A stretch of DNA of 64,000 bases from Apostichopus japonicus. Lineage: Eukaryota; Echinodermata; Holothuroidea; Aspidochirotida; Stichopodidae. A program made the translations under genes and the position numbers. Every line of letters starts with the position of its first letter. Position 1 is the stretch's first letter. The DNA is taken from positions 22,713,376 through 22,777,375 of the forward strand of contig NC_092567.1 of the NCBI RefSeq assembly GCF_037975245.1. The letters run 5' to 3'. Positions 1 to 15,075 of the stretch are shown piece after piece. The notes under the pieces were generated by a model that was not told where the DNA came from, searched no databases, and saw only the letters and a program-made list of their open reading frames with translations.

Positions 1-3000
1 ATCCGTATACCATTCTCTAACAAGGAAATTGTACTTGAAAAATTGTACTTAAAATGATGCAAACATATATATCTTTGGGATAGATTGAAAGAAATGTATT
101 TTGATTAAGATGCATTTCACTTCTCACTTCTTATCCAAATGACAGGGGACGCCCGAATGACGATTTTTCAACGTCACTTCAGCCCACATATACTATATGT
201 TTAGTGTTTTTCCTTCCTTCTATATCGGAATGCGTGGAAACTGATGTACTAGTGGAGACATTATAACCATGTAATGACTCAAGTAGGGAGAAAATCATCA
301 AATTTCAAATGACGTCACATGACGTCACATGCATGACGTAGGATTTTACATGTAGGCTGTGTTGAATGTATATAATGTTGTTCGCAGATTTATATATATC
401 TATATATACTGTAATGTTATTTTTCTTAAAGTGTATATTGTTTGCCTTTGCGATATTGATGACAGGAGATGAGCGTCTATAAATAAGTATACCTCTGTGA
501 TGAATCACCCTGTGTGTGGGACGTCATGTTACTAAGCCTCCCAAAGGAGGGGGTGGGGGAGAGGATCAGGGTAAATTTATGCCTGCCTTAAATTTACTGA
601 AACTTCGGATGGATTTAATTTAGTGTGTAGAAATCTTTTATCCTAGGCTTTGTAAAATAAAATAATTTTTTTTTCTTTTTTTAACCAGACTACGCGATTG
701 ACAGAATTCTTAAGGTACTAAAAGATACTGAAGGAGGGTAATGACGGGGTTGGGCGGAAGGGGAGGGGAAGTTGTAATAATTGAAAATTAAGATACCGAC
801 GCCCCGAATATGCATGGCAGTGACGAAGGTTGTTGAGTTTCCCAGCTAAAGGTGATACAAATTTCGGTTTCTCATATCTTCATGATAAGTTATGAGAAAA
901 TTTGTACTTCAAGGTTTGAATTTAAAACTTTTACTGACACCATTGGCAGTCGTCGACGTTTTACGAGCTCTTCTTTGTCGTTTTGCGAAATATTGGTTCG
1001 GTTTCGGAGCGGATGATTGATATACATGCAATATGAAACAGAAACACGTAAAGCATATGGAAATGATAACTAAACTACTATTGTTTATTCTTTATTCTTT
1101 TTTTCGCTTTTCATTATTTCCCTTTTTATCTTTTTAGTCTCAATAGACCTGTTTATGAATGTAACTATTAACGTTGGACTACTATAAGCAATATATGAAA
1201 AACAAAATCCGCCCCCCCTCCCTCCATTACCCCAAACACACACATACATCCCCTCCTTTCTCTCTCTCTTTCTCTATAAGCCCATCCTACTACCCTTCAA
1301 TCAACCTACACACACGCTGTATCTTCTCGGTAAAAGTATACGATACAGTTTTGCTGTGTAAATATTTAATAATTTCGCGTTTTTCCCGTAAAAAGTAAAG
1401 TCACCATTGTGCACATCATGATACACCGTGTATGGATAAATCCCCCACCCCCCCCCCCCACACACACCCACCCACCCCCATCTTGCCCCAGGTCAAAATG
1501 TTCTCACGATGATATTTCAGTCTGCACCGCTTACGTGCACGAGGATCCTTGTTAGAGAATTGATCTATGAGACGGTTTAGCGGTGGGAGGTGGTGGGGTT
1601 AGGGATGGGGTGGGAAGTGATATACCATATGTGGTGCCAACACACATTCAATCTAGGTTGCGTCGTAAACGTTTTTGTCTGCTTTCTTTCTATGGGCATA
1701 TGTTCCTTATATCTACTTCGTGTTACCCCTCACCCCCACTTCCTTCCTCACTCCCACCCCTTCCTCACCCCACCCCTTCCTCACATCTCACTCTACCAGA
1801 TATTCTAACAATCTCTGTCACAGTCCATCGCAGATCGTTGTCTTACATAAGGAGGGAGTGATACTATGTTGAAGAGCGGTAATTAAAGAAGGGAAAAAAC
1901 CCACCCTAGACATGTGGGCCCTGGTTGAATGAATCACCTGAACCACCACCGCCTATTACTATGCTCCTGAGGCCAATCGGTTCATTCTACATATAGTGTC
2001 TTTCAACTTATACGGTGCAATTGTACAGGCTTTCAGTGTGCGTGCCACAACAGCGGTACGCCCACTTAGTGATGTCATTTTATAGCTCTTATAGTATCCT
2101 TAATTGTCTCAATCGTTAAATCCCAACTTAATGGTCAAGTATTGAAAATCCCGAAAATTAGAATAATCCTATTCTTGGAGAGATGAATACGTTTTTTTTT
2201 TTTTTTGTCGTTTTGTTCAAAGAATAGAAGGACATCGTGTTCCAAATCAAAGGGTCCAAAACTGTTACAATTGAATAGGTAGGAAGGGTGGGGTAAGGGA
2301 GGGGGTGCTAATGTTGAGGGTCGGCGAAACACATCAGCACGTTTATTCGACGTGACAATGCACGACGCACCCGTATATATGTGTAGTGTTTGAAAAAATT
2401 GGTTTTTCTTCCTATTTCAGAGCATAACGTCAAGTGGTGGCGTACTTCTGATTTGATTTCAGCGATCTGTACTCGGATGTCAAAAATAGGCGTACTTTAC
2501 TTAAAGTACTTGATACTCGTCCAGGACGAGTACTTTATGAGCACATATGAGGGGAGGGGGGGGGGCGGGCAGAGAGATACAGCTATGTAATTCTTACGTT
2601 AAATATAGCATAGTTTTCTATCATTTCGTCCTAATTTCCGTACATGGTAATACTCTTTCAATAGATTACTAATTTCATGCATATTTACTCTATCAGAGTA
2701 TCATGTATATGTTGCTCAATGTATTATCACGTCCTTGTAGTTTATACGAATATCAATTATTCATGAGCAATGTATATTGGTTGCGTATTGATTGATTGAT
2801 TGATAGCGTGATTGTATTGTTACTATATGAGTCTTATATCAACGCCATGCATCATTCCAATGATATCAGAAAACGTTCGATAATTTTGAGACATTGTAAA
2901 AGTTTGGGAGCATTCAAATATAGGTCCGTGTAGTATCATATACATTCGGCTGTCACCTTTTCATTTGCTGACAATTTGACAATCAGAGAGCAGTTATAAG

Positions 3001-3030
3001 CATATATAGGGTTAATGTGTATGTAGTAAG
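1..3030. other. No gene seen; AT-rich with C/G runs
   Basis: Short frames are scattered among poly-C or poly-G stretches (1448-1480, 2558-2570) and a CT-rich segment at 1710-1800. A TGACGTCA-rich patch lies near 310-335. None has a domain or splice context I can support. Confidence 0.5.
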
Positions 3031-3044
3031 TCAAAAGGTTACCG

Positions 3045-3310
3045 ATTGGATAAAGGCCGTGGCATTTGAAACCATAAGGCTTAGCAATCGGGAGGTTGAA
3101 TTCGGGGTTCGATCCCCGGCCCCAGGGTCATAGTAAGGTGGATTTTTCATCCATGAGCAATCTGAAATGACTTTCTAAATTGAAGGGATTCCAATGTTGA
3201 GTTAAAAATGTTGGCAAATGTTGAAAAGTTGTAAACCCTGCGGCCCTCTCCCACATTCGTGGTCGCTTAAGCGTCGTAGAAATAGCTGCATGATTATGAT
3301 TATTAAGATA
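3045..3310 (+). mobile_element. tRNA-derived SINE
   Basis: A tRNA-like head with a perfect B box (GGTTCGATCCC, 3106-3116) is followed by a non-tRNA body and ends in a TTATGATTATTA-type tail. The head continues into CATTTTTCATCCATG-like body text with no clover-leaf integrity, so it is a SINE and not a tRNA gene. Confidence 0.6.
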
Positions 3311-3319
3311 TACTCGAAA

Positions 3320-4570
3320 AGTACTCTGATGAAAAGTAATTGGTACTCGGCATTACTCGGAAGTACTTGGTACTCGGATTACAGTACTTCAAGTACAACA
3401 CTGGTATGTATACGAATATTTTGTTTGTTTCAAATAACTTTTCTTCAACGAAGGGGAGCGGGAAGGGGGGGGGGGGTTGAGTCCCCGTTTACACAACTTA
3501 CAGTACGTCAACGGGGTAATATGGAACAAGAATGAAAGCGAAAAAACAAGCCTATTGTGTAATCGGAAATTTCTGCGGGGCCGTTTTACAGCAATCATAA
3601 CTTAAAACATCTCCATATATGTTAAAATTAAAATACGCATTGAATTATGACGTATTTTTCAAACTTGCCCATAAATGGTCTCGCAAATAATAAAGGCTTT
3701 GATGCATTATTGCAAACTTCCGTTTAACGTATGTAGAAACGGAACGTCAGTTCATCACCACAATTTCATCAAACAAACGGCTGGATTTTCCCTTGTAATG
3801 TCATGACGTCGTTTAGTTCCTAAATCTTGCCTAAATGAGAAATAGTTAGATCATTTAGAGCGAAGAGTTTTTCAAATCGCTTTTCATGCTTTTCATAATC
3901 ATTTCTACACCTTTCCTTGAATAATTGTAATTTGCACGAAATATTAAGTTTTAAAAATAATAAAGAAATATTAGTTTGCTGATGAAATGACTTAACATTT
4001 AATGACAGGATCAGAACAGAAGCAGGGGGGGGGGGTGGAGGTCCCTGGGAGAATACGCCCTTCCAAAATATCAGACTACCTTTCTAAATGGCTAACATTT
4101 TAGAAGACACGCATGCACGAGTCGTACATATTGGCAACAACTTAACTTGAACTACAGTAACGTATTTTAAATTATGCAAAGTATAGCACCGTATTTGCAT
4201 CTATAAGTCCTTACACGAACAAAACAAAATCCTCAATGGGTTGGGGGGGGGGAGACACTGCTCGCCTTTGACCCTAGCACTTAGACCCCTCCCAGAAAGG
4301 ACATTCCGGCAACAGATCAGAAAATTTGCGTTTTTGCCCATTTTAGTATTTTCACTTTGTTTCCACGTATGAATTAAATTAGTTTTAACTGTTTAAATTG
4401 GTATCATTTTGGTCGTATTTATAATGAAATGCACAATTTGGCTATACGTTATGGCAGCCTGCATTGTATAAGTCTAAGTAAGGAAAAGGCCTAATTTCAC
4501 ACATGAAACCATTGTTGGAAATTATTCTTTCATTTTTTTATTTCTTAATTATATATATTAATATTCAATA

Positions 4571-4623
<53 letters not shown>

Positions 4624-7240
4624 TTTTTCATTTAGAGAAACAATATAAAAACTGAACGGTTTGCATATTTGCTTACCTCCCTCGCATAATTTTTCTCGCA
4701 AGCTTTCAAATTATAACAACAAACAGGAAATGACTTTCCTTTATCACAACAGTCATTTATGTAAGACAAGACTGGATAATCGCTCCTTGATAGTAGAATA
4801 ACCCAGTAAAATGCATCGTCTGCATTCGGCGAGGCTAGGCTCACCTATATATAACGTCATTTTGATTTCAACACACCTTTTGTAAACAATCAGCTTGGGT
4901 GATTGTTTTTACTCATACCTTTTCAATTAGTAATTTACGAATAAAAAATTAACTCCCCCCTTCCCTCCGTCCCACACACACGATTTTACCTGTAGCATAT
5001 ATTTATAGCTTTAATAACTACGGTATCACATTGGGCGAGGGTGGGGTCTGGCGACTTATGGGGCGCTCTTTATTTGCATTCATTTTACAACATTCATTCA
5101 AGAAACTATTTGTTTTCAGTTCTTTCCCCTCTTGTGTGTGCATATTTAACAGAATTTGATTAAAACGACTGTTCTTGTTATTGTGGTTTAGTCTATAATA
5201 TCACTGTTATTATATATACCAAAGAACAGTGATAGGAACTTTGTGATTTAAATGACCGATTCCACTCAATCTACCGAGTTTTACTCAAAATTAAAGTAGA
5301 TTGCGATTGAGCAAAACAATACTTTAGGTATAAGCCCCGTTGACATTAAACGCACAAAATCAAGTCGACAGAATGGAAGACTTTTGTGGTGTTATACTAT
5401 AGCGTATACATTACAGCGCAGTTCGTATTGTTCTCATTTTATATAAACTCCTTGGGGTGATTATAGATTTTCAAACATTTAAATATGTTTTGATTTATTT
5501 TTCCATTTTCGTGCATATATTACAATGTTTACAATGAAAATACATAAATAGAATCGATAAGAAAATGGCGGAAGGGCTTTGAAGCCGAAGCTTTTACAAG
5601 AAGCCCACCGTAACATAATTAATAACAAAGTTAATGTAAATAAAAGGGAAAATAGAAGGATAAGAAGAGGATCTTCCCCCTACCCCCCTCTCTTCACCCC
5701 ACCCCATCATATTGACCCACCCGGTAACTTGCCCAGAGGAAAGAATTGGAGCAGTCAGTTGGAATAAAATAGAAAAATTTCAAATAGAAAAAGAAGAAAA
5801 AATGGAGATGAAAATACATAAGGGTAAACTAGAAGTGTTCATATTAGATATAAGTGTCTGTTTAAACTTATCAGAAAATAACATTACTGATTTTGCGTTT
5901 TTTTATCGAATCACAGATTTTGTTTCCAGAATTTAATACCATCAGATACAATTGAGCGTTTCAAAAGGTCAGAATTAATGGGATTGTATATTATGAGTGA
6001 AAGAAAATAAATTTTTGAAAAATATCTGGTAACTGTTACTTAACAAATTTAAAAAATGAATATATGTCTGTGGATGTCAAAAATATTAAGAAAACATATA
6101 ATCTGGTAAAAAGAGGGGATGACATGTATGTGCTCTAAAACTTGTGAAATAGAAACATAAACCATTTAACGCACCTATAATACTTTATGTGCTCTAAGAC
6201 TTTGCACAAATTATTAGTAAGCAAAACAAAAAAGTGGGGGTGAATAAATAAATAATTAACTGTACCACACAGGAAGTGTACAGGAACACACAACAAGAAT
6301 TGAGTCAGCACAAATAAACCATGCACGAAAGATATTTCAAGAGTGTAATGTTGTAATTAACAGTAACGATTGCATTTGCCAAGGATGTACGGTCCTGTGA
6401 ACTGCATGTGTAAACATAATGTGTAATGACCCTATATCAAAATATCAAAAATCCGATTGGGTATCAAATGAGACCATATTCAAATATTCAAACATGGTCC
6501 TCGTAAGTTAATGTTCGCAATATGAATGACATTGAAGGGCTATTTCTTTTATGGAATGGTAAGGTTAATAAAAAAAAAAATGAAAAAAAAAAATACACAA
6601 ATTACGAAAGGGCGTTTAAGTCAATCTGTATTACTGCTTGAATTTAAGAGAGTGCTCTATATACTGATCCAAGATGGAGTCGCTATTAACCCCAGACAGG
6701 AGTCATTCCTACTCTGTAACTACGACCTGTTTCCATAACAACAGCAGTGAAGGATAATACTATTAAAAATCGTCGGGTTTATTCCTTTTGGGGATAAAAG
6801 TCTACTTCCGCCGTTTGCTAGCATTCAAGAGATACATTGTTTTTAAACAAAGTTTCATTTTCAGCCGCTTTACAATTTTCGACAAAGGGTAAATATCCTT
6901 TTTCTAGACGGAAAAATGTGAGTCAATATGACATCATGAATGAAAACCAAGCCAAAATAATCTTACCCCGTCTGCCAGTACAATGTTAGTGAAAATAGCC
7001 GCAGTATTTTTGATGCCGAATTTTTGGCATGACCAAGTTAGATAATATTTCCTTACTTGTGGGATATGTTAAAACGGAACATCTTTATGCTGATTGGGTG
7101 CTGCATTGGCAAATTAATGTTGACAGTTGTATCGATATCGACTGGGAATCAAAGCTATTGTTAGTTGTAAAACATGCTGTGCCAGACTAATAGACTAAGA
7201 TGTATTGTCTTAGTTACTTTTTATTTTATTATTATTTGGT
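3320..7240. other. No gene seen
   Basis: AT-rich sequence with G runs at 3466, 4026 and 4243 and one TA tract at 4574. No motif-bearing frame on either strand. Confidence 0.5.
4574..4621. repeat. (TA)n microsatellite
   Basis: Near-perfect TA dinucleotide tract of about 48 bases. Confidence 0.95.
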
Positions 7241-7242
7241 CT

Positions 7243-7462
<220 letters not shown>

Positions 7463-8401
7463 CAATATCACAACTACATCTAGTTTCGCCATCAACTTGT
7501 GTTCACGGAACTGGAAATATTTCGAAATGAAACTGAACTTTAAACTCATAGAATAAAATTTTTGATTCGCGGTAACAACTTCATATCATTTGAACAGTTC
7601 GCTAAGAGGAGTAAAAACTGGTATATAAGTAAAAGGGTTAATAATTTAATTAGCCTTAACAGAGAGTGAAGGAAACACATTCCAACTTTTCGCAAATTTC
7701 AGAGTAATATCCTTTTCTGCAATTATTTGTGCACTTCAAATTCGATATGAAAGATAAGCACTTTCTGGAAATAATAACCCCCCTCCATTGTGAACAATCG
7801 GAAATACCCTGCTATATACTCCTAAAAGTAAACAGTATTAATTGTAATGTCAAAAATATCGTTTTTCTTGGTTTCCTTTCGAAACCTTCCTTGGTCACTC
7901 ACCGAAGACATGTCGTGGTCTCAGAATTTAAGCTAAGTTGGTATCGAGGTCGACCTACACCCCACCTAAACCCCACCTACACCCCACCCCCATTAAACAA
8001 TTCTGAATACACACCCCTGTATACTGGGTTCTTTGAACAGTGATAGTGACAAATGTATATTCTCGCAGCAGAATGATTTTAGTTTAAATTTCAACTTATA
8101 TAGGATACGAACGGTGTATACTGAATTCACACAGTATAGTAGGCCTATACACGCAGACAACAATAAGTAAATAGGCCTACTGTTCGATACATGTGAAATC
8201 ACTATGCCTATATACTACTAATTACCATTATAAAGGCTTGTCGATTGGCAAGTATAGCATAGTGAAATATTCACGAGTTTCGCTATCATATTCACATGGG
8301 GATAAAATAGTAACCTGGCAAACTTACAACCCGTAAAGGATTAACTTGTTGAACGCTCTGAGTGATTTATTACAAGGTGAATTATAACGTTTCCACACGG
8401 T

Positions 8402-8440
8402 TTATATATATATACATATATATACATATATATATATATT

Positions 8441-8486
<46 letters not shown>
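8402..8486. repeat. (TA)n microsatellite with ACATA interruptions
   Basis: About 85 bases of TA repeats. Confidence 0.93.
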
Positions 8487-8489
<3 letters not shown>

Positions 8490-8490
<1 letters not shown>

Positions 8491-10310
8491 TATTCAAAAA
8501 ACTGGTATGCCCAAATGATTGCATACGTTTTGGAGAATAACTACTTTCTCAGAGTATTATACTGTGAAAACATTTAAACTTTCATATAGTTTGCTGCAAC
8601 GTATATTTCCCTATAGTTTACATACGGTATACTTATAAGGAAAGTCCATGAAAAGAATATATTTGACTGATGAAAGAGCAACATATCCTAAGCATCCTGA
8701 TGAATTTTGCGTAAAGCTCCTATATAGCGATTTCGAGGTATTGTGTGTGTTTGTGTGCGTGTATGTATGTGTGTATGCGTATAGTTATGTATATGTATCT
8801 ATACATCGTGTGTGTGTTAATGCATCCTAATTCTGAAGAAGAACACGAAAAGACACCACATAGCTTCATCGTATGAAAGATATCTCTGTGAAGAACCACT
8901 CCCTCAAACAGTTAATAAAATATATTTTAAAAAGAAGATCCCTTTGGAAGATATCCCTAGTTTAAAAGTTGGCACTAAGATCTGAAATTTATTTGTATTT
9001 CTTTCATATATTAAAGGTAGAATGTTAACAGTGTCGACAGTAACACCAAACCCATGGGTCATGTAAAAATAGGTTCTCTCCTTGATTTTACTTCTGTTGT
9101 TTTTTGTCCTTGCTGCTGGGTGAAGAACAAAGAATATCCGGCTAGTCACGCATTTCACTGAAACAGCAACAAAAAGCGTAACTTGATCAATATATCAAAT
9201 AGGCCGAAATACAAAGTTTCAAAGAACTGTTCTTTGTTCTTTATTGGTATAGTTAACCGTTACTTACACAATGACACCTACATACGCGCGCGCGCATACT
9301 TGCACACACATTTATAAAATCCCTTTTTACACATTCCGTTGATTATGTTTCTTGGAAAGAACTATTGGTTTATTATTTTTTCGGCTGTTGTAGCGTGGCT
9401 TAACCAACCACGTCTCCATTTATACAATAAAAACCCTCCGCCTCACTCCCACCCCCTCCTAATAAAACGACAATATCATACGGACGTCGGGCAGCTTGAC
9501 AAGAGGGGTAGGGGATACAGCCCCGGGGCCCGGGTCAACTGTTGGCACGAGAAATATTGAGATTAAATAAATTTGTGATAAAAGAACAGTTAAGTTCTAT
9601 TCTCATAATGAAACATAAAGAATGCAAGAATGGAAATCGGTGACATAATTGCCCCCGGGGCCCGACCTTGTTGTCGAATGAGTGATGGGTCCCTTAATGT
9701 ATAGGTATAAGAAAACATTATGAAACAGGTATACGGTCTCAACATAGACTTAATTTTACTGGAATGCCCATTTAAATCAGTTGTTTAGGATTGTTTTTAT
9801 CCCCCCCTAACCTTATTTAATACTAATAGACCTATCCCATAACAATGTATTGCATAGTTTGGGCTACTCGTGTCTTTTTCTTAAATAAGGAAGTAAAACC
9901 TGTTATCTTTTTTTTTTTTTTTAATTAGCTTTTCGATTTGTTTCTAATATATATGATTTATGCTTATATGAATAAAGTGTTTTGTACGAAAAATAGTGGA
10001 AGATGTAAAAGATTATAAATGGCGTGCAATGCATTTCAAAGATGGATGTGGGTGTGGGGGAGGTGCGGTGGGTGTGTGAGGGCATATGCTGACTTTCCCC
10101 CGACTCATATTTTTTTTTTATGGAAGGGCAAAAAACGAATCAAGAATTTTACAAAGGAGGGAATGGCCCTGGGGAGTCTATGCTGAATAAAGCCCTCCCC
10201 ATCTCCCCTCCCCCACCCCACCCCACCCCTTCAAAACATACCTTAATCTTTGGATGAAATGGATCTTCTCTTTTATTGTGGTTAGTAGAGACGTACCTTC
10301 ACAGTAAATC
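8490..10310. other. No gene seen
   Basis: Mixed AT-rich sequence with a (GT)n-like stretch near 8740-8800, an alternating CG patch at 9284-9294, and a CCCGGGGCC-type repeat fragment near 9520 and 9650 that recurs near 27.3-27.5 and 44.5-44.6 kb. Confidence 0.45.
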
Positions 10311-10314
10311 AACT

Positions 10315-10460
<146 letters not shown>

Positions 10461-10718
10461 TAATGAGAAGAACCGAAGTAAAATAAACTGCTAAAGAGAG
10501 AAGATAAAATTGTAAACAAACTGCGTATCTACTGCAAAAAACCCTGTGTAGGTTAATATTTACCGGTAACAGTTGATATTTCCACCAAAACAGGATCCTC
10601 TTCAAGAAAGGCCTTTGATTGTTCTCCTTTTCTGCAAAGTTACGTCTTACAAGAAGATCCTGGTATATAGGATCGAAACATCCAGAAAGGGAAGTGTTTG
10701 TTTCGTTATCCGTGTCTG

Positions 10719-11918
10719 CAGGGGCGTATCCAGGATTTTCCAATAGGGGGGGGGGCGCCAGGCATGAATGATCGCCGTCCTGGGGGATGGGTCTAAGGGG
10801 AGGGGGTGTACAATTTTTGCTTTCAAAAAAGGGCTGAAATGCAAAATGGTGTCATATGCATGGGCGGCGATCCGTACTTCCGAGTGGGGGGGGGGGATAT
10901 GACCTTGTTGACTATCTAAGCGTAGCGCCACCATGGGTTGGCGCGAAGCGTACAAGAAAATTTTGGGATTAACAAACCCTCTAGATGGCCGGAAACGGCA
11001 CTTCCCGAGGTTTCCAAGCGGCATATACCCAACTTTAAAATAGGGATGTCATGTCCGAAATATCTCCTAATCAGGATCCAAAATACTTTTTTTTTTAATT
11101 TCGGGTGTTATTTTGGGAAATTGCCCCTGTCAATCTTGTTTCAGGCGCAACGTTAGAATGTTCGAGAGCTCTGTTATATTATTCGATGAAGAAAATGGCC
11201 TCATGCAGGCTATTATAGGCCTATACACATGCAATACACAATAAAACGTGAAACGTGTATTAAGCATTACCCTGGTTACATGAGATTCTCAGCTGTTCGA
11301 GGGAACATGTACGTGTGTAAGCCTACTATAGGGCCTATATGAATACTATGAGGGTGCATATATGTACTATATCAATACCGTGGGCGCAATAATACATTTT
11401 GTTGTTATAGGGCCAATGAAGCCTACAGTCAACTATTTTTGCTTTATAAAGACGCTTTATTTGAAAAGATCGCACTGCTTTTATGGTACGCGAGAAATGA
11501 AGCTAAAAAAGAGCCGTACATTAACGAAGATGCATAAATGTAGGCATGAAAATATTCTTATCCCTGGCATTTGGTGGGGGGGGGGGGTATGGTGCATTAC
11601 ATCCCCTCCACCCATTTTCATGGGGGGACATATCCCCCCTCCACCCAGGATCGCCGCCCATGGCCATATGTGATCCATTTTTCGACCTTAATAATAAGCA
11701 ACATTTCCAGTAAATATGGACACAAAATGCACAATTTAGTATGGCTGGCATGTCATTTAGTGTTTATAGTGATAATACAAACACAATTACCATCTATGTT
11801 TCTAAAACTATTATGCCGCCGAACTTCGCCAGAACCTTTTTTTGGCAAACAAAAAATAAAGCATACGGGAGAGGGGGGGGGGGTTGAGCAATCACCGACA
11901 TCTCACATAAAGGTCGTC

Positions 11919-11949
<31 letters not shown>

Positions 11950-12024
11950 GCTAAACTTTTTTTTTTTGGTGACGGCCAATAGGGGGGGCGCGCGCCTGTT
12001 GCGCCCCCCCTGGATACGCCCCTG
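10719..12024. mobile_element. Composite hAT-like element (outer)
   Basis: Perfect 16-base inverted ends CAGGGGCGTATCCAGG and CCTGGATACGCCCCTG bound this block. The flanking 8-mers (CGTGTCTG and GTCTATAT) do not match, so the original target duplication is lost, or the two ends come from recombined copies. It contains element C (10859-11662), homopolymer T tracts near 11921-11970 and long G runs. No transposase frame was found. Confidence 0.65.
10859..11662. mobile_element. hAT-like element C, nested in the composite element
   Basis: The ends are CATGGGCGGCGATCC and GGATCGCCGCCCATG, perfect inverted repeats. The flanking 8-mers are GTCATATG (10851-10858) and GCCATATG (11663-11670), seven of eight identical. 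The left part (about 10917-11010) contains, reversed, the subterminal motif shared with elements A and B. It is 804 bp and non-coding. Confidence 0.75.
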
Positions 12025-12032
12025 GTCTATAT

Positions 12033-14480
12033 GACCCAGGCTTCACTGAGCACAAAACTCCTTGATATCTCCGACAGGGAGTATATGATTATGTATGTGG
12101 GAAGGAGAAGGGGGTAGGTGTGGCAAGGGGAAGGGAGAAGGGTGTGGGAAGGGGAAGGACCGGGGAGTGATTCATTTTATAGTCTTATTTCAGATACTGA
12201 ATCGGAATGCAGCGGGCCTCGGACTCGAAGCACACGTACGAGAGCACATAACTTGTGCTTGATTGGAGTAGGGCAAGGGACGAAATAACTGGGTTCGCAT
12301 AGCAATTTGCTACCCAAGAATTGCCAGTTGCTAATCAATATTACTTTTGATTAGCAAAAGATGCAGTACCTGCTAATGCTTATTGCTATTTCCAAGAATT
12401 GTCGAGCAATTATTGCTAATCAATTCTCTAAAACTATTTCGTCCCTTGTAGGGGAAAAAATATATACAAAAGGCTATAATTGGCCTCGTCTCACCGTCTG
12501 CGCTTCATTACCTTTCTATTCTACTTTCAGTTTTATCGCCAGATATATCATAACAATTAAATAAAATTGAATCACAAAGTCAATAACTATATACACAGCG
12601 AAAAACTTGAAACGTATGCGAACCGTGAAACGTTCTTTTAGAAACCTTTTTACAGAAAGGCTGAGGGGATTTTTTGTTCACTTTCCCAATGATTTGTTGT
12701 TGTTGTTTTCTTGTTCTCTCAGCAACAAAATATCAATTTTTCGGTTTAATAATTGTTCAAGGGTTGCAGAGCGTAACCCTCGAATAGTATAGCTAAACGT
12801 GAAGTTAATAGGTGCTATTAAAAACAATGATATAGGTAACCTATTGTAATAAGGATGAAGCAAATTAAAAACCTTTCAAAAACAGAACCCTCAAAAGGGT
12901 GTTATACGTCCATCACATGAGTTTGGTGGGAAAAATCCCGTCATATATTCATTGTCCTTTGCGTATTGTATTTTGTGCTATTCAGAATTCCTTTTTTTAT
13001 TCATGACGTCATTAATGCATTGTTATAACGTTAGGGGATGTTCTTGAATTGGACACCCTATCAGACAAAACTGATAAGGATGTCCAATTGGGCTGACTCT
13101 GGATGGACTGCGAGGGGCAACCAGGAGCCGGAAGGATTGGAGGATGACTCGACGGCACAAGTTAAATCAGACAAAACTACTATGCCTACCGAACAAGCCT
13201 GGATATTCTTATGCTTCGAATGAACACCCTTACGTTATATACGGGCAAGTTGGCATCATACAGACACGTTGCAAGAAACCATTTGCTAATCCCGTTTTCA
13301 TTAAAAACAAAATTAGAAGGATAACACACTTAAGGGTAATTTCTCGAAAGTTTACTACCCTGTGCCATAAAAAATTCCTTTCACAGAGGCTGATCAAATT
13401 CTTATTTTCCATTAATGGATTTTGTATAAAAAAAATTAAACAAAATCTGTATCGACTCTGCATGTATAGCAATATGATCAACACCAAAACAAATACAAAA
13501 ATACAACAAAATTTAAAATAAATTACAATTTTTTTTTAAAAAGAAATAAAAATAAACGACATTCAATATGATTCTATATTAAAATCACTTTGTCTAAACT
13601 TGAGGGAGGACGACATTTTTACATTTTCCGTAAAAATATTAGAGTTTAAACCAAAGAAAACTGACTCAGGTTGAGTTACTCTTCGTCTATTAGACGGGAT
13701 TATATTTAGAAGTTAAGTTCACATTTGATATACAAAATGTGAAGATTTCAACCAGGAATATCGGCTCTAATCCCCAAAATAATCACAGTATAACATCCTC
13801 TTGCACAGGCCAAACAGAAAATTTTACCCCTGAACTGTAGTTCGTTTAAATAATTTGCTTGTTTATGTGGGGTTTTTCTTTCTTCGTTTAACTTTAGGGT
13901 TTTTTTGGGTGGGGGAGGAAAAATAGCCTGCATGAATTGCAGAAAATGAGGTTCACAACTTTGAATCCACATTTTATAACTCAGACAACTGTAATATAAT
14001 ATTAACTTTACCGTATGCTCGATTGTGTCTGAATAAATGGTAAATGCGGTGTAAAATTTGAACAATGATAAAGACGGTGTTTTTGTCGCATACGGCTAAA
14101 GCACGTGACCCTAAGTCAATGTTTAATCATTCAACTCACTGCTTAGGATTCCTAAAACCAGGAGCTTTTATAGTCATTTGTCACTGTACCAGGGACACCC
14201 TGGTCATACTGACTCACGTGTCTATCAAACCATGGAGGTAAACAGATCAAACTATAACCAACAGGATCTGTATATTACATCACAGCCGTATACGGAAACG
14301 GCTCTGATGTGTAAATTAATGATTGATAGCGCCCTCACTTTCTTGTCACCATCATGTATGACCTTCTTAATATATTTTTTATTTCTTTTATCAGATTCCT
14401 GTAAATAATAATAAGAATAAGAAGGACTTATTCATCATGAAGAAGAAGAAGATGATGAAGAAGAAGATGAATAAAACAAT
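12033..14480. other. No supported gene
   Basis: GGGAAGG-rich minisatellite-like text near 12100-12160, a short frame at 13144-13521 without a recognised domain, and an AT-rich remainder. A weak LINE-tail-like phrase occurs near 13090-13150, but it is too short to call. Confidence 0.4.
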
Positions 14481-14584
14481 CTATGAAGCGCAAAATACAA
14501 AAAAAGTTCCTAATCGATGTACGAAGAAAATATGAACAAATAAACACAAAATACAAACAGGACAGAGAAGATCGGAAAATGAAT

Positions 14585-14715
14585 AAAATAAATAAGTTTT
14601 GAGTTTAGATTTGAAGGTAGTTACTGAAGGTATGTTGCGAATATTGAAAGTGCAAAGTATTCCAAAGTTTTGGTGCTGCGGATGTAAAGGCTCTGTCGCC
14701 ATAAAAAGATGTTTT
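14585..14715 (-). pseudogene. LINE reverse-transcriptase C-terminal fragment
   Basis: On the minus strand a GDRAFTSAAPKLWNTL motif (about 14712-14660) is followed, after a frameshift near 14650, by IRNIPSVTTFKSKLKTYLF (about 14648-14590). This pair is the usual C-terminus of many LINE reverse transcriptases. The downstream side (14400-14480) is a GAA/AAT-rich tract that may be the 3' tail. Confidence 0.7.
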
Positions 14716-15075
14716 TGATAGAGGTCCTGATTTGAGAAGTATTTATTGTAATAGTACTCAGTAATGAGACAAGAAACATCACGGACACCCCTTATGACCC
14801 CCCCCCTCCCTGACCCCACCCTCTCTCCATCACACCAAGTTGATCGATAGCACGCTGCTTTGTAAGCGAACCAGAACATAGAACAACAGTATACTGGAGG
14901 TCGCAAAGATAAGCCAATATATATAGATACTTTTTAAGAAAAGTCGCTCTGGAAAGAACCTGGGCACGAAAACCAAACTACCGAACGACTGATCCGCTCT
15001 CAACCCCAGTCCCCTTGCATCGGGACTGTGACTGTATGATCATCGTCGGGTGTGCATCACCATTCCCCTCGAAAG

